Below are positions 26,458 to 35,260 of a DNA stretch of 64,000 nucleotides, piece by piece; the first letter of the stretch is position 1; each line of letters starts with the position of its first letter. The DNA comes from FEN-1350 sp964386005 (GTDB taxonomy: Bacteria > Planctomycetota > Phycisphaerae > Sedimentisphaerales > Anaerohalosphaeraceae): contig CAYLSB010000019.1 in assembly GCA_964386005.1 (NCBI GenBank), forward strand, positions 3,188 through 67,187. Direction: 5' to 3'. Both the position numbers and the translations under genes were made by a program. The notes beneath the pieces were generated by a model. It was not told where the DNA came from and ran no database searches. It worked only from the letters and a program-made list of their open reading frames with translations.

Positions 26458-27449
26458 GCGACAGGTACCAGGTCATGGTTTACGGCGGCGGCGCCGTCGG
26501 ACTCGGTATTGCCAGTTGTCTCTTGAAGTCGGGTGTGGACACGACGGTCCTGGCACGGCCGTCCACGGCGGCGAAATTGAAATCATCCGGGCTCGTTCGC
26601 AGGGGAATCTTCGGCGAATTTGTCGCATCGCCAAAATCATTTGAGGTCGCCGCATCACCGGATGAAGTGTCGGGAAAATCCTTCGACAGGATTCTGGTCT
26701 GCACCAAATCCTTCGATTCGGCAAGTGCCGCCCGCGATCTGGCCGCTCATCCGCACTTGTTCCGCGGTAAAACCGCGATTGTTCTTTTCCAAAACGGCTG
26801 GGGAAACGCCGAGGCCTTCGTCGAGCATTTCGACAAACGAATCATCTTCAATGCCCGCGTGATTACCGGTTTCATTCGGTCTCACGAAAACGAAGTCACC
26901 ATCACCGTCCATGCTGATGCGATCCATATCGGCAGTTTGTTTGGATATGATGCTTCGATTCTCGAACCGCTATGCCGGGCGATCCGCGACGGCGGAATCC
27001 CGACGAAGCTGACCGACAGCATCGAAAAGGACCTCTGGGCCAAAATGCTCTACAACTGCGCTTTGAATCCCCTCGGAGCAATTCTTGATGTTCCGTATGG
27101 AAAACTGGCCGAATCACGGCATAGCCGCGCGATCATGAACGTTATTATGAACGAGACTTTCATGGTGATGACCGGAAGCGGATTCCATACGCACTGGAGC
27201 GGTCCGGATGGTTTTCGGAAGATCTTCTACGAACGGCTTGTTCCGGACACCGCTCTCCATCGATCCTCCACCCTGCAGGATCTTCGCGCGGGAAGGCGAA
27301 CCGAGATCGACGCCCTCACCGGCGCCGTATTGAAATTGGCGGAGCAACACGGGCTTGACGTTCCCCACAGCCGAATCCTTTACGATATGATCCGTTTCAT
27401 CGAAGCCGCGTCTTCCCATTCCGGTCCAACTCTTCAGCGCAAAAAATGA
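26454..27449 (+). CDS. panE: 2-dehydropantoate 2-reductase family protein
   Basis: 331 residues from GTG 26454, overlapping the upstream stop. The NADPH loop YGGGAVGLGIASCL is at the N-terminus, the substrate loop LFQNGWGNAE in the middle, and the helix LWAKMLYNCALNPLGAI contains the family Lys and Asn. Members reduce ketopantoate to pantoate for coenzyme A synthesis. The ApbA/PanE family also includes reductases of other 2-ketoacids, and the neighbourhood gives no pantothenate context, so the substrate is tentative. Confidence 0.8.
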   Translation: MSDRYQVMVYGGGAVGLGIASCLLKSGVDTTVLARPSTAAKLKSSGLVRRGIFGEFVASPKSFEVAASPDEVSGKSFDRILVCTKSFDSASAARDLAAHPHLFRGKTAIVLFQNGWGNAEAFVEHFDKRIIFNARVITGFIRSHENEVTITVHADAIHIGSLFGYDASILEPLCRAIRDGGIPTKLTDSIEKDLWAKMLYNCALNPLGAILDVPYGKLAESRHSRAIMNVIMNETFMVMTGSGFHTHWSGPDGFRKIFYERLVPDTALHRSSTLQDLRAGRRTEIDALTGAVLKLAEQHGLDVPHSRILYDMIRFIEAASSHSGPTLQRKK

Positions 27450-27476
27450 CCGCCGATCGATAGCGGCGATCGGCGG
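27450..27476 (-). terminator. Terminator hairpin between convergent genes
   Basis: A perfect 10-bp stem (CCGCCGATCG 27450-27459, CGATCGGCGG 27467-27476). Read leftward it is followed by TCATTTTTT, so it should stop transcription of the minus-strand gene ending at 27505 and may block readthrough from panE. Confidence 0.7.
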
Positions 27477-27504
27477 CCAACCACATATCCCGATACGACA
27501 ATGT

Positions 27505-28470
27505 TTATTGTGATCGACGCACGGCGTCCCTATCCTGGATCTGCGTGCCGTCGCGTGCCTGTTCCTGTTTAACGGCCGGTTGCGGCTGGATCGTCGTATC
27601 CGGCGACAGTTCCGGCTTGAGACCCAGTAAGTGTCTCAGGATCACATTCAGATACTTGCTGTTCAATCGAACATAAGCCAGGATATTGTTCTGTTTGGTT
27701 GCGGATTCCCGGAACTGTCCTTTGATCTGTTCCATGAATTCCGCAAGCAGGATTCGCTGGTCTTCCAGAGTGGGCCCCGTAACAGGAACGGGCCGGACCT
27801 TGCGGTGCCCGATCCGGAGGATCTTCTGTGCCTGAGCGGTCTTGGCCCCGTTGAGGGAATCTACCACGCAATCCAACAGATATTCTCCCGGCCAGGGAAT
27901 AAACCATCGCCCGGAAATATCCACAGGAGCTCCCGGCTCGACCGACGCATCGAGCGGTTGCGGATCAATATCCGTCAATGCCGTCAATAGTATATTGATC
28001 GTTGAAATGATCCGGGTACTGTGCGGGGGGATAACCGGGGATCCGAAAAGCGGAAGTTTGTACTCCCGCCGAATGACGGCCTCAAGATCCGCATCGCCGG
28101 TCGCCGTAAGAACCGGCCGATTCAAAGGAATCAACCGGGCCACGCCGATGATTATCGGGCGTACTTCGGGGCGCACTACCGCATACACCGGTCCGTCATC
28201 CACTTGAGCGGGAAAGAATCGTCCCAGATCAGCATCGGTCGGATCTTCGAAGTCGATCCAATCCGAAACGATCCTGAGTTCCTGGTCGCTCTCGTTCAGA
28301 AGTTCGACGGTGATCCTCAGAACATCCCGATCTACATAAAAAGTTCGGGTTGTCCGAACATCAATCCGGAAATCCACAGGCCTGACTACAACCGATCCGC
28401 TGTATTGGGCCATCAGAGGTGAACAAACCAAAAAAAGAATCAGCCCCATTTTGAAAAAACGAGATTTCAT
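27505..28470 (-). CDS. Secreted protein of unknown function
   Basis: 321 residues from ATG 28470 (AAGGAT ribosome site just upstream; the longer open frame adds no signal-like sequence). The signal peptide is residues 1-20 (FFKMGLILFLVCSPLMAQ). The N-terminal half is beta-rich, and one segment (VLRITVELLNESDQELRIV) reads like a lineage-specific Ig-type sandwich; the C-terminal 90 residues are helical and Gln/Lys-rich, ending in a Gln/Asp/Arg tail. No enzyme motif is seen. It is followed by a terminator, and an upstream single-span protein gene lies on the same strand 193 nt away. Confidence 0.65.
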   Translation of the reverse strand: MKSRFFKMGLILFLVCSPLMAQYSGSVVVRPVDFRIDVRTTRTFYVDRDVLRITVELLNESDQELRIVSDWIDFEDPTDADLGRFFPAQVDDGPVYAVVRPEVRPIIIGVARLIPLNRPVLTATGDADLEAVIRREYKLPLFGSPVIPPHSTRIISTINILLTALTDIDPQPLDASVEPGAPVDISGRWFIPWPGEYLLDCVVDSLNGAKTAQAQKILRIGHRKVRPVPVTGPTLEDQRILLAEFMEQIKGQFRESATKQNNILAYVRLNSKYLNVILRHLLGLKPELSPDTTIQPQPAVKQEQARDGTQIQDRDAVRRSQ

Positions 28471-28663
28471 ATCCTTGCCTCTCAATGCTAAATTATTGGA
28501 AACAAATGATTTATGTGTTTTCATCCAACATCCCTATGCACAACGGGTTTTCTCTATATCGATTGTGACGCTACCCTTTGATTCGTTAACGATAAACCAC
28601 TTATACTCTTCGATCTTTTTCCCTTCTGCCATAAAATAAATGGCCTGATCGCGATTTTTTGTC

Positions 28664-29335
28664 CTATAAATCCGGCACGGTTTCCGGAACCAGTTGCCCT
28701 GAATTGCTGATCTTGAACACATAAATCAGCCCCGGTTTGAGCTTTCGATAGACCACATTGCCGAAAATCGCGGTGATTCCGGCTTGTTGCAGCCGTAAAG
28801 GGTCATTGCTCAACGCCCAGATCTCATCCCAGAACAGTTTTCTGTCTTTGACAGACAACTTGGCACAAAGTTCCTCGTATCGTTTCGGCTCTTGTCCGGG
28901 CGTTTCGATTGAAGCTCCCTCTTCCGGCCGTACCGTTTCTCCATAAACCCGGCGCCACAGATACATTGCCCGCTCTTTTCCATCGATCACGGACTGAGGC
29001 GAAAACTTGACGATTAGCGCGTCGAAATGAACGATATCGCCCTCGATCTCGAACTCCTTTTCCAATACGCGCCGGGAAGGGTCCCCCCGATGCGTTTCAA
29101 CAAACAACAGACGGGTAATCATTTTTCCGTCCCGCGGCTCCTGCGAGAGAACCTTGGCATAGCCGATCTGGCTTTCCTCCGAAAGGTTTTGAATGGCGGC
29201 GCGGAGATGATGATTCTCCTTGACGAGTTGCTCGATTGTTTGATTGGCAAACCATGCCCTCCACCCCAGAAACCCGAGTACAACTCCGCCGCCAAGCACA
29301 AACAACCGGATCAGTCCGGAAATTCCCTTGCCCAT
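28664..29335 (-). CDS. Single-span membrane protein with coiled coil, function unknown
   Basis: 223 residues. One N-terminal transmembrane helix (LIRLFVLGGGVVLGFLGWRAWF) is followed by a short coiled coil (NQTIEQLVKENHHLRAAIQNLSE) and a soluble periplasmic domain. AAAGGA lies before the ATG at 29335, and a TATAAT (minus strand, 29363-29368) lies about 28 nt before the start. The coiled-coil-plus-domain plan recalls cell-division or peptidoglycan accessory proteins, but no family was recognised. Confidence 0.65.
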   Translation of the reverse strand: MGKGISGLIRLFVLGGGVVLGFLGWRAWFANQTIEQLVKENHHLRAAIQNLSEESQIGYAKVLSQEPRDGKMITRLLFVETHRGDPSRRVLEKEFEIEGDIVHFDALIVKFSPQSVIDGKERAMYLWRRVYGETVRPEEGASIETPGQEPKRYEELCAKLSVKDRKLFWDEIWALSNDPLRLQQAGITAIFGNVVYRKLKPGLIYVFKISNSGQLVPETVPDL

Positions 29336-29444
29336 TTCGGTCCTTTAGTGAAATCGAAGTGCATTATACCCTCACCGTCCTTTCCGGTGAAACAAATTCA
29401 AACATCGATCGTCCATGGATACCCATTTGAAAGGCAATCGTTTC

Positions 29445-29472
29445 TTGTTATTCCAGGCAACCTGAGTACAAT
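29445..29472 (+). promoter_or_regulatory. Sigma70-type promoter of the carboxylesterase gene
   Basis: TTGTTA at 29445-29450, a 16-nt spacer and TACAAT at 29467-29472, about 65 nt before the ATG at 29538. Confidence 0.55.
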
Positions 29473-29537
29473 AGTAAAGTCGTCATCCGAATCCGAATTT
29501 CATTACGAATCATGAAAAATAGTGGAGGTAGTGTAGT

Positions 29538-30485
29538 ATGGAAACGGCTCATCGGGGGGTATTATGGATACGTTGGACAATCATTTTGATGTCTTCCGTG
29601 GGATGGGCGGCGAAATCGGATGAATCCAAATCCACTGCCCCGGCCGTTCAGCCGAAAAGCTCACCCGGCGATATTAAACTTCTCCGAAATATCGAGTATG
29701 TTCCCGACGGCCATGAACGACAGAAATTGGATATCTATTTTCCCGCCAAATCCCCGGATAAGCCCCTGCCTTTGATTGTCTGGGTCCACGGGGGCGCATG
29801 GAAGGCCGGAAGTAAAGACAACTGCCCGGCGATGAAATTCGTCCGGATGGATTTTGTCGTCGCCAGTATCAATTATCGACTCAGTCAGCACGCCATCTTC
29901 CCCGCCCCAATCGAGGATTGCAAGTCGGCCATCCGTTTCCTGAGGGCGAATGCCAAACAGTACTCCATTGATCCCGCCCGGATCGGTGTATGGGGCGCCT
30001 CGGCCGGAGGCCATCTGGTTGCCATGCTGGGCACCACCGGGGATGATAAATCTTTCGACAAAGGCCGCTATCTCGATCAATCCAGCGCCGTTCAGGCCGT
30101 CTGCGATTTCTTCGGCCCGACTGATTTTACCCGGATGAGCGCGTTTCCCAGTACGATGGATCACGATGCTGCCGATTCTCCGGAGGCACAACTCGTCGGC
30201 GGTCCGGTGCAGGAAAAAAAAGAGGCGTGCAAAAAGGCCAATCCGATTGCCTACGTTACACGCAAGGACCCGCCGTTTCTGATCGTTCACGGCGATAAAG
30301 ATCCGCTGGTTCCTCTCAATCAAAGCCAGTTATTGTACGATGCCCTCACGGCCGCAAAAGTCCCCGCGACATTTCACATCGTCAAGGGAGGAGGTCACGG
30401 ATTCAACGATCCCGAGGTGGATAAAATGGTCGAGGAATTTTTCCGCAAACACCTTCGTCCTGAAAATCCGCCGCCCGCAAAATGA
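29538..30485 (+). CDS. Secreted alpha/beta-hydrolase (carboxylesterase, BD-FAE type)
   Basis: 315 residues. A signal peptide (about residues 1-25) precedes the hydrolase domain. The oxyanion motif HGGAW is at 84-88, the nucleophile Ser155 in GASAGG, the acid Asp255 in HGDKDP and His287 in GGGHGF: the complete catalytic triad. The layout matches the bifunctional feruloyl/acetylxylan esterase-like group, which removes acyl groups from plant polysaccharides. This fits the arabinofuranosidases and amylase in the window. GGAGG lies nine nt before the ATG. Confidence 0.88.
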   Translation: METAHRGVLWIRWTIILMSSVGWAAKSDESKSTAPAVQPKSSPGDIKLLRNIEYVPDGHERQKLDIYFPAKSPDKPLPLIVWVHGGAWKAGSKDNCPAMKFVRMDFVVASINYRLSQHAIFPAPIEDCKSAIRFLRANAKQYSIDPARIGVWGASAGGHLVAMLGTTGDDKSFDKGRYLDQSSAVQAVCDFFGPTDFTRMSAFPSTMDHDAADSPEAQLVGGPVQEKKEACKKANPIAYVTRKDPPFLIVHGDKDPLVPLNQSQLLYDALTAAKVPATFHIVKGGGHGFNDPEVDKMVEEFFRKHLRPENPPPAK

Positions 30486-30529
30486 CAGGTGTCTGTCCTT
30501 GCGGATTATCTTGACAATGAATGAAACAG

Positions 30530-30550
30530 AAATCCGTTAGCGCCGGATTT
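30530..30550. terminator. Possible bidirectional terminator between convergent genes
   Basis: AAATCCG at 30530-30536 pairs with CGGATTT at 30544-30550, followed by further T on the plus strand. It is short and A/T-flanked, and touches the stop codon of the Kazal gene. Confidence 0.35.
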
Positions 30551-31869
30551 TACTCCTGCCACAGCCATTCTTCGGCGAATCGCGCCAAGTCGGCCAGATT
30601 GATCCGGTTGTTATTATCCAGATCGGCCCGGCGCCGATGTTCCATGATGATGATCGCATCGCCTCCGGCCACGCCATCTTTGTCGCCATCGATGGCCGCG
30701 CCGCTGGATCCAATGACGGTATCGGCAATCGTAATGGCATATCGATTGTGAAGCAGGCGGGCTTTCCAGAGGATCGACATGATTGCCGTGCCGTCGCCCT
30801 CGACGGAAAATTCCACGTCGCCGCCATTCTCATCGACAATATTTACGTCATCCGCGGAAAACGAAATCGGCTCGCTCCACAGGATTCGCAATCGATCCAC
30901 ACCGCCGGGGCCCGTGTGAACGTCGTCGTCCATCGTTTTGGGTTCCAGCATTTCGATCACCGGACCGGGAATACATGGTCCCTTGAAACGAACACTCATT
31001 CCCGCGGCCGCCGCCTCGCAGGCGTTTCCATAGGTGTTTCCATCGCAGCCGCATACCGGATCCCACAGAGCCGGACAACCCGTCGGGCGGACTTCACACA
31101 CGCCTTCGTTATCCTCACAGGTCTCAAACCGGCAGTAATTGCCCAGTCCGCACTCCTCATTGGATGTACAGACGGTCGGTTTACAGGGTCCTTCATAATC
31201 CACGCTGACACCCGCCATCGCCGCTTCGCAGGCATTGCCGTAGGTTACGCCGTCGCATCCGCAGACCGGATCCCATACGTCGGGACAAGCCGTCGGCCGC
31301 TCACGACACATTCCTTCCGCATCTCCGCACTGGGCGAAATCGCAGTAATTTTTGAGTCCACACTCATCGTTTGACGTGCAAACATCCTTCAGACATGCAC
31401 CGGAATAATCCACGCTGATACCGGCCATGGCCGCAAAACAGGAATTCGAATAGGTTACTCCGTTACAGCCGCACACCGGATCCCACACGTCTGGACATGC
31501 CGCAGGTCGTTCACGACAAACTCCCCGAATGGCTCCGCACACTTCATAAAAACAATAGTTGCCGGCCCCACAGGTTAAATTACTTCCGCAACCTTTGCAT
31601 ATTCCGTCGTAGGCGATATTCACCCCCGCCATACTCGCAAAACAGCCATTGGAATAGGTTATTCCATCGCAGCCGCACACCGGATCGAGCACGTCAATGC
31701 AAGCAGTGGGGCGTTTTGTACATTCTCCCTTGCCCTCACAATCGCCTGCGGCTTTGGCGCAATAGTGTCCCGCGCCGCAGTCCATATTCCCATCGCACTC
31801 AATCGCCCAACCTATCGAAGATATTCCCGCTACCGCCAAAATCCCCATAAGGATCTGTGTCGTCTTCAT
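30550..31869 (-). CDS. Secreted protein with four Kazal-type modules and a dockerin-like C-terminus
   Basis: 439 residues from ATG 31869 (AAAGGAG 8 nt upstream). A signal peptide (1-22, ending GWA) is followed by four Cys-rich repeats of about 67 residues, each with the Kazal core DPVCGCDGVTYGNACEAAMAG; the reactive-loop residues differ (IDVLDP, PDVWDP twice, PALWDP). Then come a beta-sandwich-like region (VIEMLEPKTMDDD ... YAITIADTVIG) and a dockerin-like repeat (DLDNNNRINLADLARFAEEW) at the end. Kazal modules usually inhibit serine proteases; here the role is inferred as protecting the cell surface or its enzymes, or competing with other organisms. Confidence 0.85.
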   Translation of the reverse strand: MKTTQILMGILAVAGISSIGWAIECDGNMDCGAGHYCAKAAGDCEGKGECTKRPTACIDVLDPVCGCDGITYSNGCFASMAGVNIAYDGICKGCGSNLTCGAGNYCFYEVCGAIRGVCRERPAACPDVWDPVCGCNGVTYSNSCFAAMAGISVDYSGACLKDVCTSNDECGLKNYCDFAQCGDAEGMCRERPTACPDVWDPVCGCDGVTYGNACEAAMAGVSVDYEGPCKPTVCTSNEECGLGNYCRFETCEDNEGVCEVRPTGCPALWDPVCGCDGNTYGNACEAAAAGMSVRFKGPCIPGPVIEMLEPKTMDDDVHTGPGGVDRLRILWSEPISFSADDVNIVDENGGDVEFSVEGDGTAIMSILWKARLLHNRYAITIADTVIGSSGAAIDGDKDGVAGGDAIIIMEHRRRADLDNNNRINLADLARFAEEWLWQE

Positions 31870-32017
31870 AACCGTTTCTCCTTTCGACTCTGACCCCGAC
31901 ACCATTCCACTCATCCGTCAGTTCCATGATATCCGTTTCCGTTGGTTCGATGCAATACCCTAAACCGGAAATAATCACATTTATTATCCTGCCGGACATG
32001 AATATATTTATCTATAG

Positions 32018-32287
32018 CTATGCAGGAATATCCGGATTATCGCGGAAGAATTGTTCCCTCGTGCGGCAAAGTGAGCCGAAGACCAGCAGTAAAGCGACAT
32101 TCAACAAAATTGCACCGACTATCGAACCAAACGTCGTCAGAAGATATCCCACTTCCCAGAAACCATCCTGGCTCCTCAATAACCTTGGGAAATACTGAAG
32201 CAGATAATAACCATGAGTGCAAATACTGATGATCAGATTGGCGATGACCAGGATAATCCCGACTTGTGCGGCGCTGCGAACTTTCAT
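32018..32287 (-). CDS. Small two-helix membrane protein
   Basis: 89 residues. A near-perfect ribosome site (AGGAGGTTAAC) precedes the ATG at 32287. Helix 1 spans about residues 7-30 (VGIILVIANLIISICTHG), helix 2 about 48-72 (LTTFGSIVGAILLNVALLLVFG). A short cytoplasmic tail ends in charged residues (CRTREQFFRDNPD). No family is recognised. It is 9 nt after the preceding secreted protein gene, so probably one operon. Confidence 0.75.
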   Translation of the reverse strand: MKVRSAAQVGIILVIANLIISICTHGYYLLQYFPRLLRSQDGFWEVGYLLTTFGSIVGAILLNVALLLVFGSLCRTREQFFRDNPDIPA

Positions 32288-32296
32288 GTTAACCTC

Positions 32297-33304
32297 CTAT
32301 GGATTTTCCGTGAGCATGACTTTCAAACTAAGGTTGCGAAATTCAATCGCCCCGGTAAACAGGCCCGTTGCCTCCCAGCCGAGGTTAGTGCTACTGATAC
32401 GATAGTCGCCCAGATCCCGTGAATCTTTCAGGTAGCCCTTGTCCCAGGCCATATTGAGCGATTGCAGGATGATCGGCAGCAGGTCCTTGTCGAAGACGAC
32501 CCATCGGCCGTCATGCAGACTTTCCTTTGTATAAACCTCCCCGCCGGGATTGTAGATCAGCTTGGCCGAAGGATCCGCGATGTCCTGCGCGACATGCGGC
32601 CGGGGGATCCGCTGGCGATCGTCATAGATCGGTACGACGAACCACAGAAAATCGCCGAAGCCCCTGGAGTCGCGGTTGCGGTTCTGGATCGTCAGGACGA
32701 AGGGAACCTGTCCGCAGTGCAGTTCCTGGGTATAACCGGGACCTTCGATACGTTTGCCCTCGACGAGTCGCGCCTCCAAATGAAACGGTACAGCCGCGAG
32801 TCGGTCCAGCGGAGGGGATTCCAGCGATTGCTCGACGAGCAGATGGGGCCACGGTTGTCCGAACTCGCGGAGCTTGCCGTCGTATTCGGGATTCGAATCG
32901 ATCCGCAACATTAAATCCGCTGTGCTCGTTCCCGGCTTTCCGATTGTCACAGACTTGGCCTTATTCGAAAATCTCACCGATCCATCGGCCAATACCTGCC
33001 GGGTCGCCGACGCGATACTGAAGCGGCTGTTCCACTGGTCGAGCTGCCAGACCGGCTCGCCCGCAGCCGCAACCGGCCCGATCAATTTTCCTTCAGGGAC
33101 CTTCTTACCCATCGGCGCGGCCATGACCATAAAGCCCCGCTGAAACTGCGGGTCGGCGATCAACTCGACGGATTTGCTTTGGGAATCAGAGAGGGATACG
33201 GCAGCTATGGCCATGATTGATATTCCTGCCAGAGTCGGGATCGTCCACCTCATTGCACTCGGCGGTTGCCACCCCCGTGAAACTCGTGCAATCTGTCGCT
33301 TCAT
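32297..33304 (-). CDS. Exported protein of unknown function
   Basis: 335 residues from ATG 33304, with GGGAGGTGG directly upstream; a GTG two codons earlier is the alternative. The first 20 residues (MKRQIARVSRGWQPPSAMRW) are basic, then a hydrophobic segment (LAGISIMAIAAVSLS) forms a signal peptide or anchor. The mature part is one beta-rich domain (PFHLEARLVEGKRI ... FLWFVVPIYDD) with no recognised motif. The segment coding for the basic N-terminus resembles dispersed-repeat module A on the minus strand. It begins 28 nt after lepA and is followed by a small membrane protein. Confidence 0.7.
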   Translation of the reverse strand: MKRQIARVSRGWQPPSAMRWTIPTLAGISIMAIAAVSLSDSQSKSVELIADPQFQRGFMVMAAPMGKKVPEGKLIGPVAAAGEPVWQLDQWNSRFSIASATRQVLADGSVRFSNKAKSVTIGKPGTSTADLMLRIDSNPEYDGKLREFGQPWPHLLVEQSLESPPLDRLAAVPFHLEARLVEGKRIEGPGYTQELHCGQVPFVLTIQNRNRDSRGFGDFLWFVVPIYDDRQRIPRPHVAQDIADPSAKLIYNPGGEVYTKESLHDGRWVVFDKDLLPIILQSLNMAWDKGYLKDSRDLGDYRISSTNLGWEATGLFTGAIEFRNLSLKVMLTENP

Positions 33305-33332
33305 ATCCACCTCCCTGAACCCTGTGTTCGGC

Positions 33333-35132
33333 TCAATCCTCTCCCGTATCCAGAATGCTCATGAAGGCCTCCTGCGGAATCTGGACCTGTCCGATGGATT
33401 TCAACCGTTTCTTGCCTTCCTTCTGTCGCTTGAGCACCTTCATCTTCCGGGTAACGTCGCCGCCGTAGAGTTTGGCCGTCACATCCTTGCGGAACGGTTT
33501 GATCGATTCCCGCGCGATAATCTTGCCACCGATGGCCACCTGCAGCGGAATCTCGAACTGGTGCCGCGGAATCGCCCGACGGAGTTTGATCAGCAGCTTT
33601 CGGCCGCGGTATTCGGCATTGCTGCGATGCACGATCAAGCTCAGCGCATCGACGATGTTCTTATTGACCAGAATGTCGATCTTGACCAGGTCGCCCGCCT
33701 CAAAACCGAGAAACTCGTAATCCATCGTCGCATAGCCGTGGCTGATCCCCTTGAGCTGGTCGTAAAAGTCATATACGATCTCCGCCAGGGGCGCCTTGTA
33801 TTCGATCATCACGCGGGTTGTGCTGATGTAATCGGTCTTGATCAGCTTGCAGCGACGGCCCTCCGCCAATTGCATGATCCCACCGATCGATTCGGTATTC
33901 GTAATGATCTCCAGCTTGACCATCGGCTCGCGAATCTCTTCGATCGCGCTGCGGTCGGGCAGCTCGCTGGGCGAATCGATCCGCTTGACCTTGCCGTCGG
34001 TGGTCATGTATTCATAGCTGACCGTCGGGGCCGTCTGCACCACATCGACGTCGTTTTCGCGTTCCAGCCGTTCCTGGATGATCTCCATGTGCAAAAGGCC
34101 CAGAAATCCGCATCGAAAACCGAATCCCAGAGCGGGGCTGTTCTGCGGGATGAAGGTGAAACTGGCATCGTTGAGCGACAACCGCTCAAAGGCGCTTCGC
34201 AACTTTGGATAATCCGTCATGCTGCCCGGATAGAAATCCGAAAACACCATCTGCATGGGGGCCACATATCCCGCCAGGGCCTTCTCGGCCGGGGCGTTAT
34301 CGTCGGTGATCGTATCGCCCACTCGCACGTCGTGCAGTTCGCGGATGTTGGCGATCACGTATCCCACCTCGCCCGACCCCAGCCGATCCACGGCCGTCAT
34401 CTTCGGCGTGAACTTGCCGATTTCGCTGACCATATACGTTCGGTTCACGCCCATCAACCGGATTTTCTGTTTGGTCCGAATGCTCCCCGCAAAAACCCTC
34501 ACATAGCAGATCACGCCGCGGTACTCGTCATACAAACTGTCGAAGATCAATGCCGCCGAAGGTTCGTCATCCCGATCCGGCGGAGGCGGAAGCAGGGTCA
34601 CTATCCCATCCAGCAGCTCGTCAACGCCGATGCCGCTTTTTCCGCTGATGCGAAAACACTCATTCTTACGGATGCCCAGTACATGTTCGATCTCATCGCC
34701 GACCACATCGGGCTGTGCCGCCGGCAGGTCGATCTTGTTGATCGCCCCGAGAATCTCGACGTTGTTATGCACCGCCAGGTAGGCGTTGGCCACCGTCTGC
34801 GCCTGCACGCCCTGCGTGGCATCGACCACCAGCACCGCGCCTTCGCAGGCCGCCAGCGCCCGCGACACCTCGTAATGAAAATCCACATGCCCCGGAGTAT
34901 CGATCAGGTTGAGCATGTATTCGCGCCCTTCGTGCTCGTAGCGCATCGTCACCGCCGACGCCTTGATCGTGATACCGCGCTCACGCTCCAGGTCCATGCT
35001 GTCGAGCAACTGGTCGCGCTTTTCGCGCGAGCTGATCGTGCCGGTCAGTTCCAGCATCCGATCGGCCAGCGTGCTCTTGCCGTGGTCGATGTGGGCGATA
35101 ATCGAAAAATTCCGTATATGGTCGGTGCTCAT
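33333..35132 (-). CDS. lepA: Elongation factor 4 (LepA)
   Basis: 599 residues, normal length. The translational GTPase signatures are complete: G1 AHIDHGKST, G2 RGITIK, G3 DTPGHVDF, G4 NKIDLP. Domains II and III and the C-terminal domain unique to LepA (KLYGGDVTRKMKVLKRQKEGKK) follow. It back-translocates stalled ribosomes and helps initiation in the cytoplasm. No clear ribosome site precedes the ATG at 35132. Confidence 0.98.
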   Translation of the reverse strand: MSTDHIRNFSIIAHIDHGKSTLADRMLELTGTISSREKRDQLLDSMDLERERGITIKASAVTMRYEHEGREYMLNLIDTPGHVDFHYEVSRALAACEGAVLVVDATQGVQAQTVANAYLAVHNNVEILGAINKIDLPAAQPDVVGDEIEHVLGIRKNECFRISGKSGIGVDELLDGIVTLLPPPPDRDDEPSAALIFDSLYDEYRGVICYVRVFAGSIRTKQKIRLMGVNRTYMVSEIGKFTPKMTAVDRLGSGEVGYVIANIRELHDVRVGDTITDDNAPAEKALAGYVAPMQMVFSDFYPGSMTDYPKLRSAFERLSLNDASFTFIPQNSPALGFGFRCGFLGLLHMEIIQERLERENDVDVVQTAPTVSYEYMTTDGKVKRIDSPSELPDRSAIEEIREPMVKLEIITNTESIGGIMQLAEGRRCKLIKTDYISTTRVMIEYKAPLAEIVYDFYDQLKGISHGYATMDYEFLGFEAGDLVKIDILVNKNIVDALSLIVHRSNAEYRGRKLLIKLRRAIPRHQFEIPLQVAIGGKIIARESIKPFRKDVTAKLYGGDVTRKMKVLKRQKEGKKRLKSIGQVQIPQEAFMSILDTGED

Positions 35133-35170
35133 TCGTGCTATTCTCGTTAGGTTTCTTGGATAAACCTTTT

Positions 35171-35199
35171 AAAATAGCACAACCGACCGCAAAATACAA
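35171..35199 (-). promoter_or_regulatory. Possible promoter of lepA
   Basis: Read leftward: TTGTAT (35199-35194), a 17-nt spacer, TATTTT (35176-35171), about 40 nt before the lepA ATG. Confidence 0.45.
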
Positions 35200-35260
35200 G
35201 GATGGATTCGAGCCGTCTGAAAGTCGAAAGTCCGTGCCAACCGATCAGCCATCAACTGGA

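Noticed and set aside
33174..35150. Long open frame opposite lepA
   Set aside because: Its His/Arg/Asp-rich translation is what antisense reading of a GC-rich gene gives; lepA is certain.
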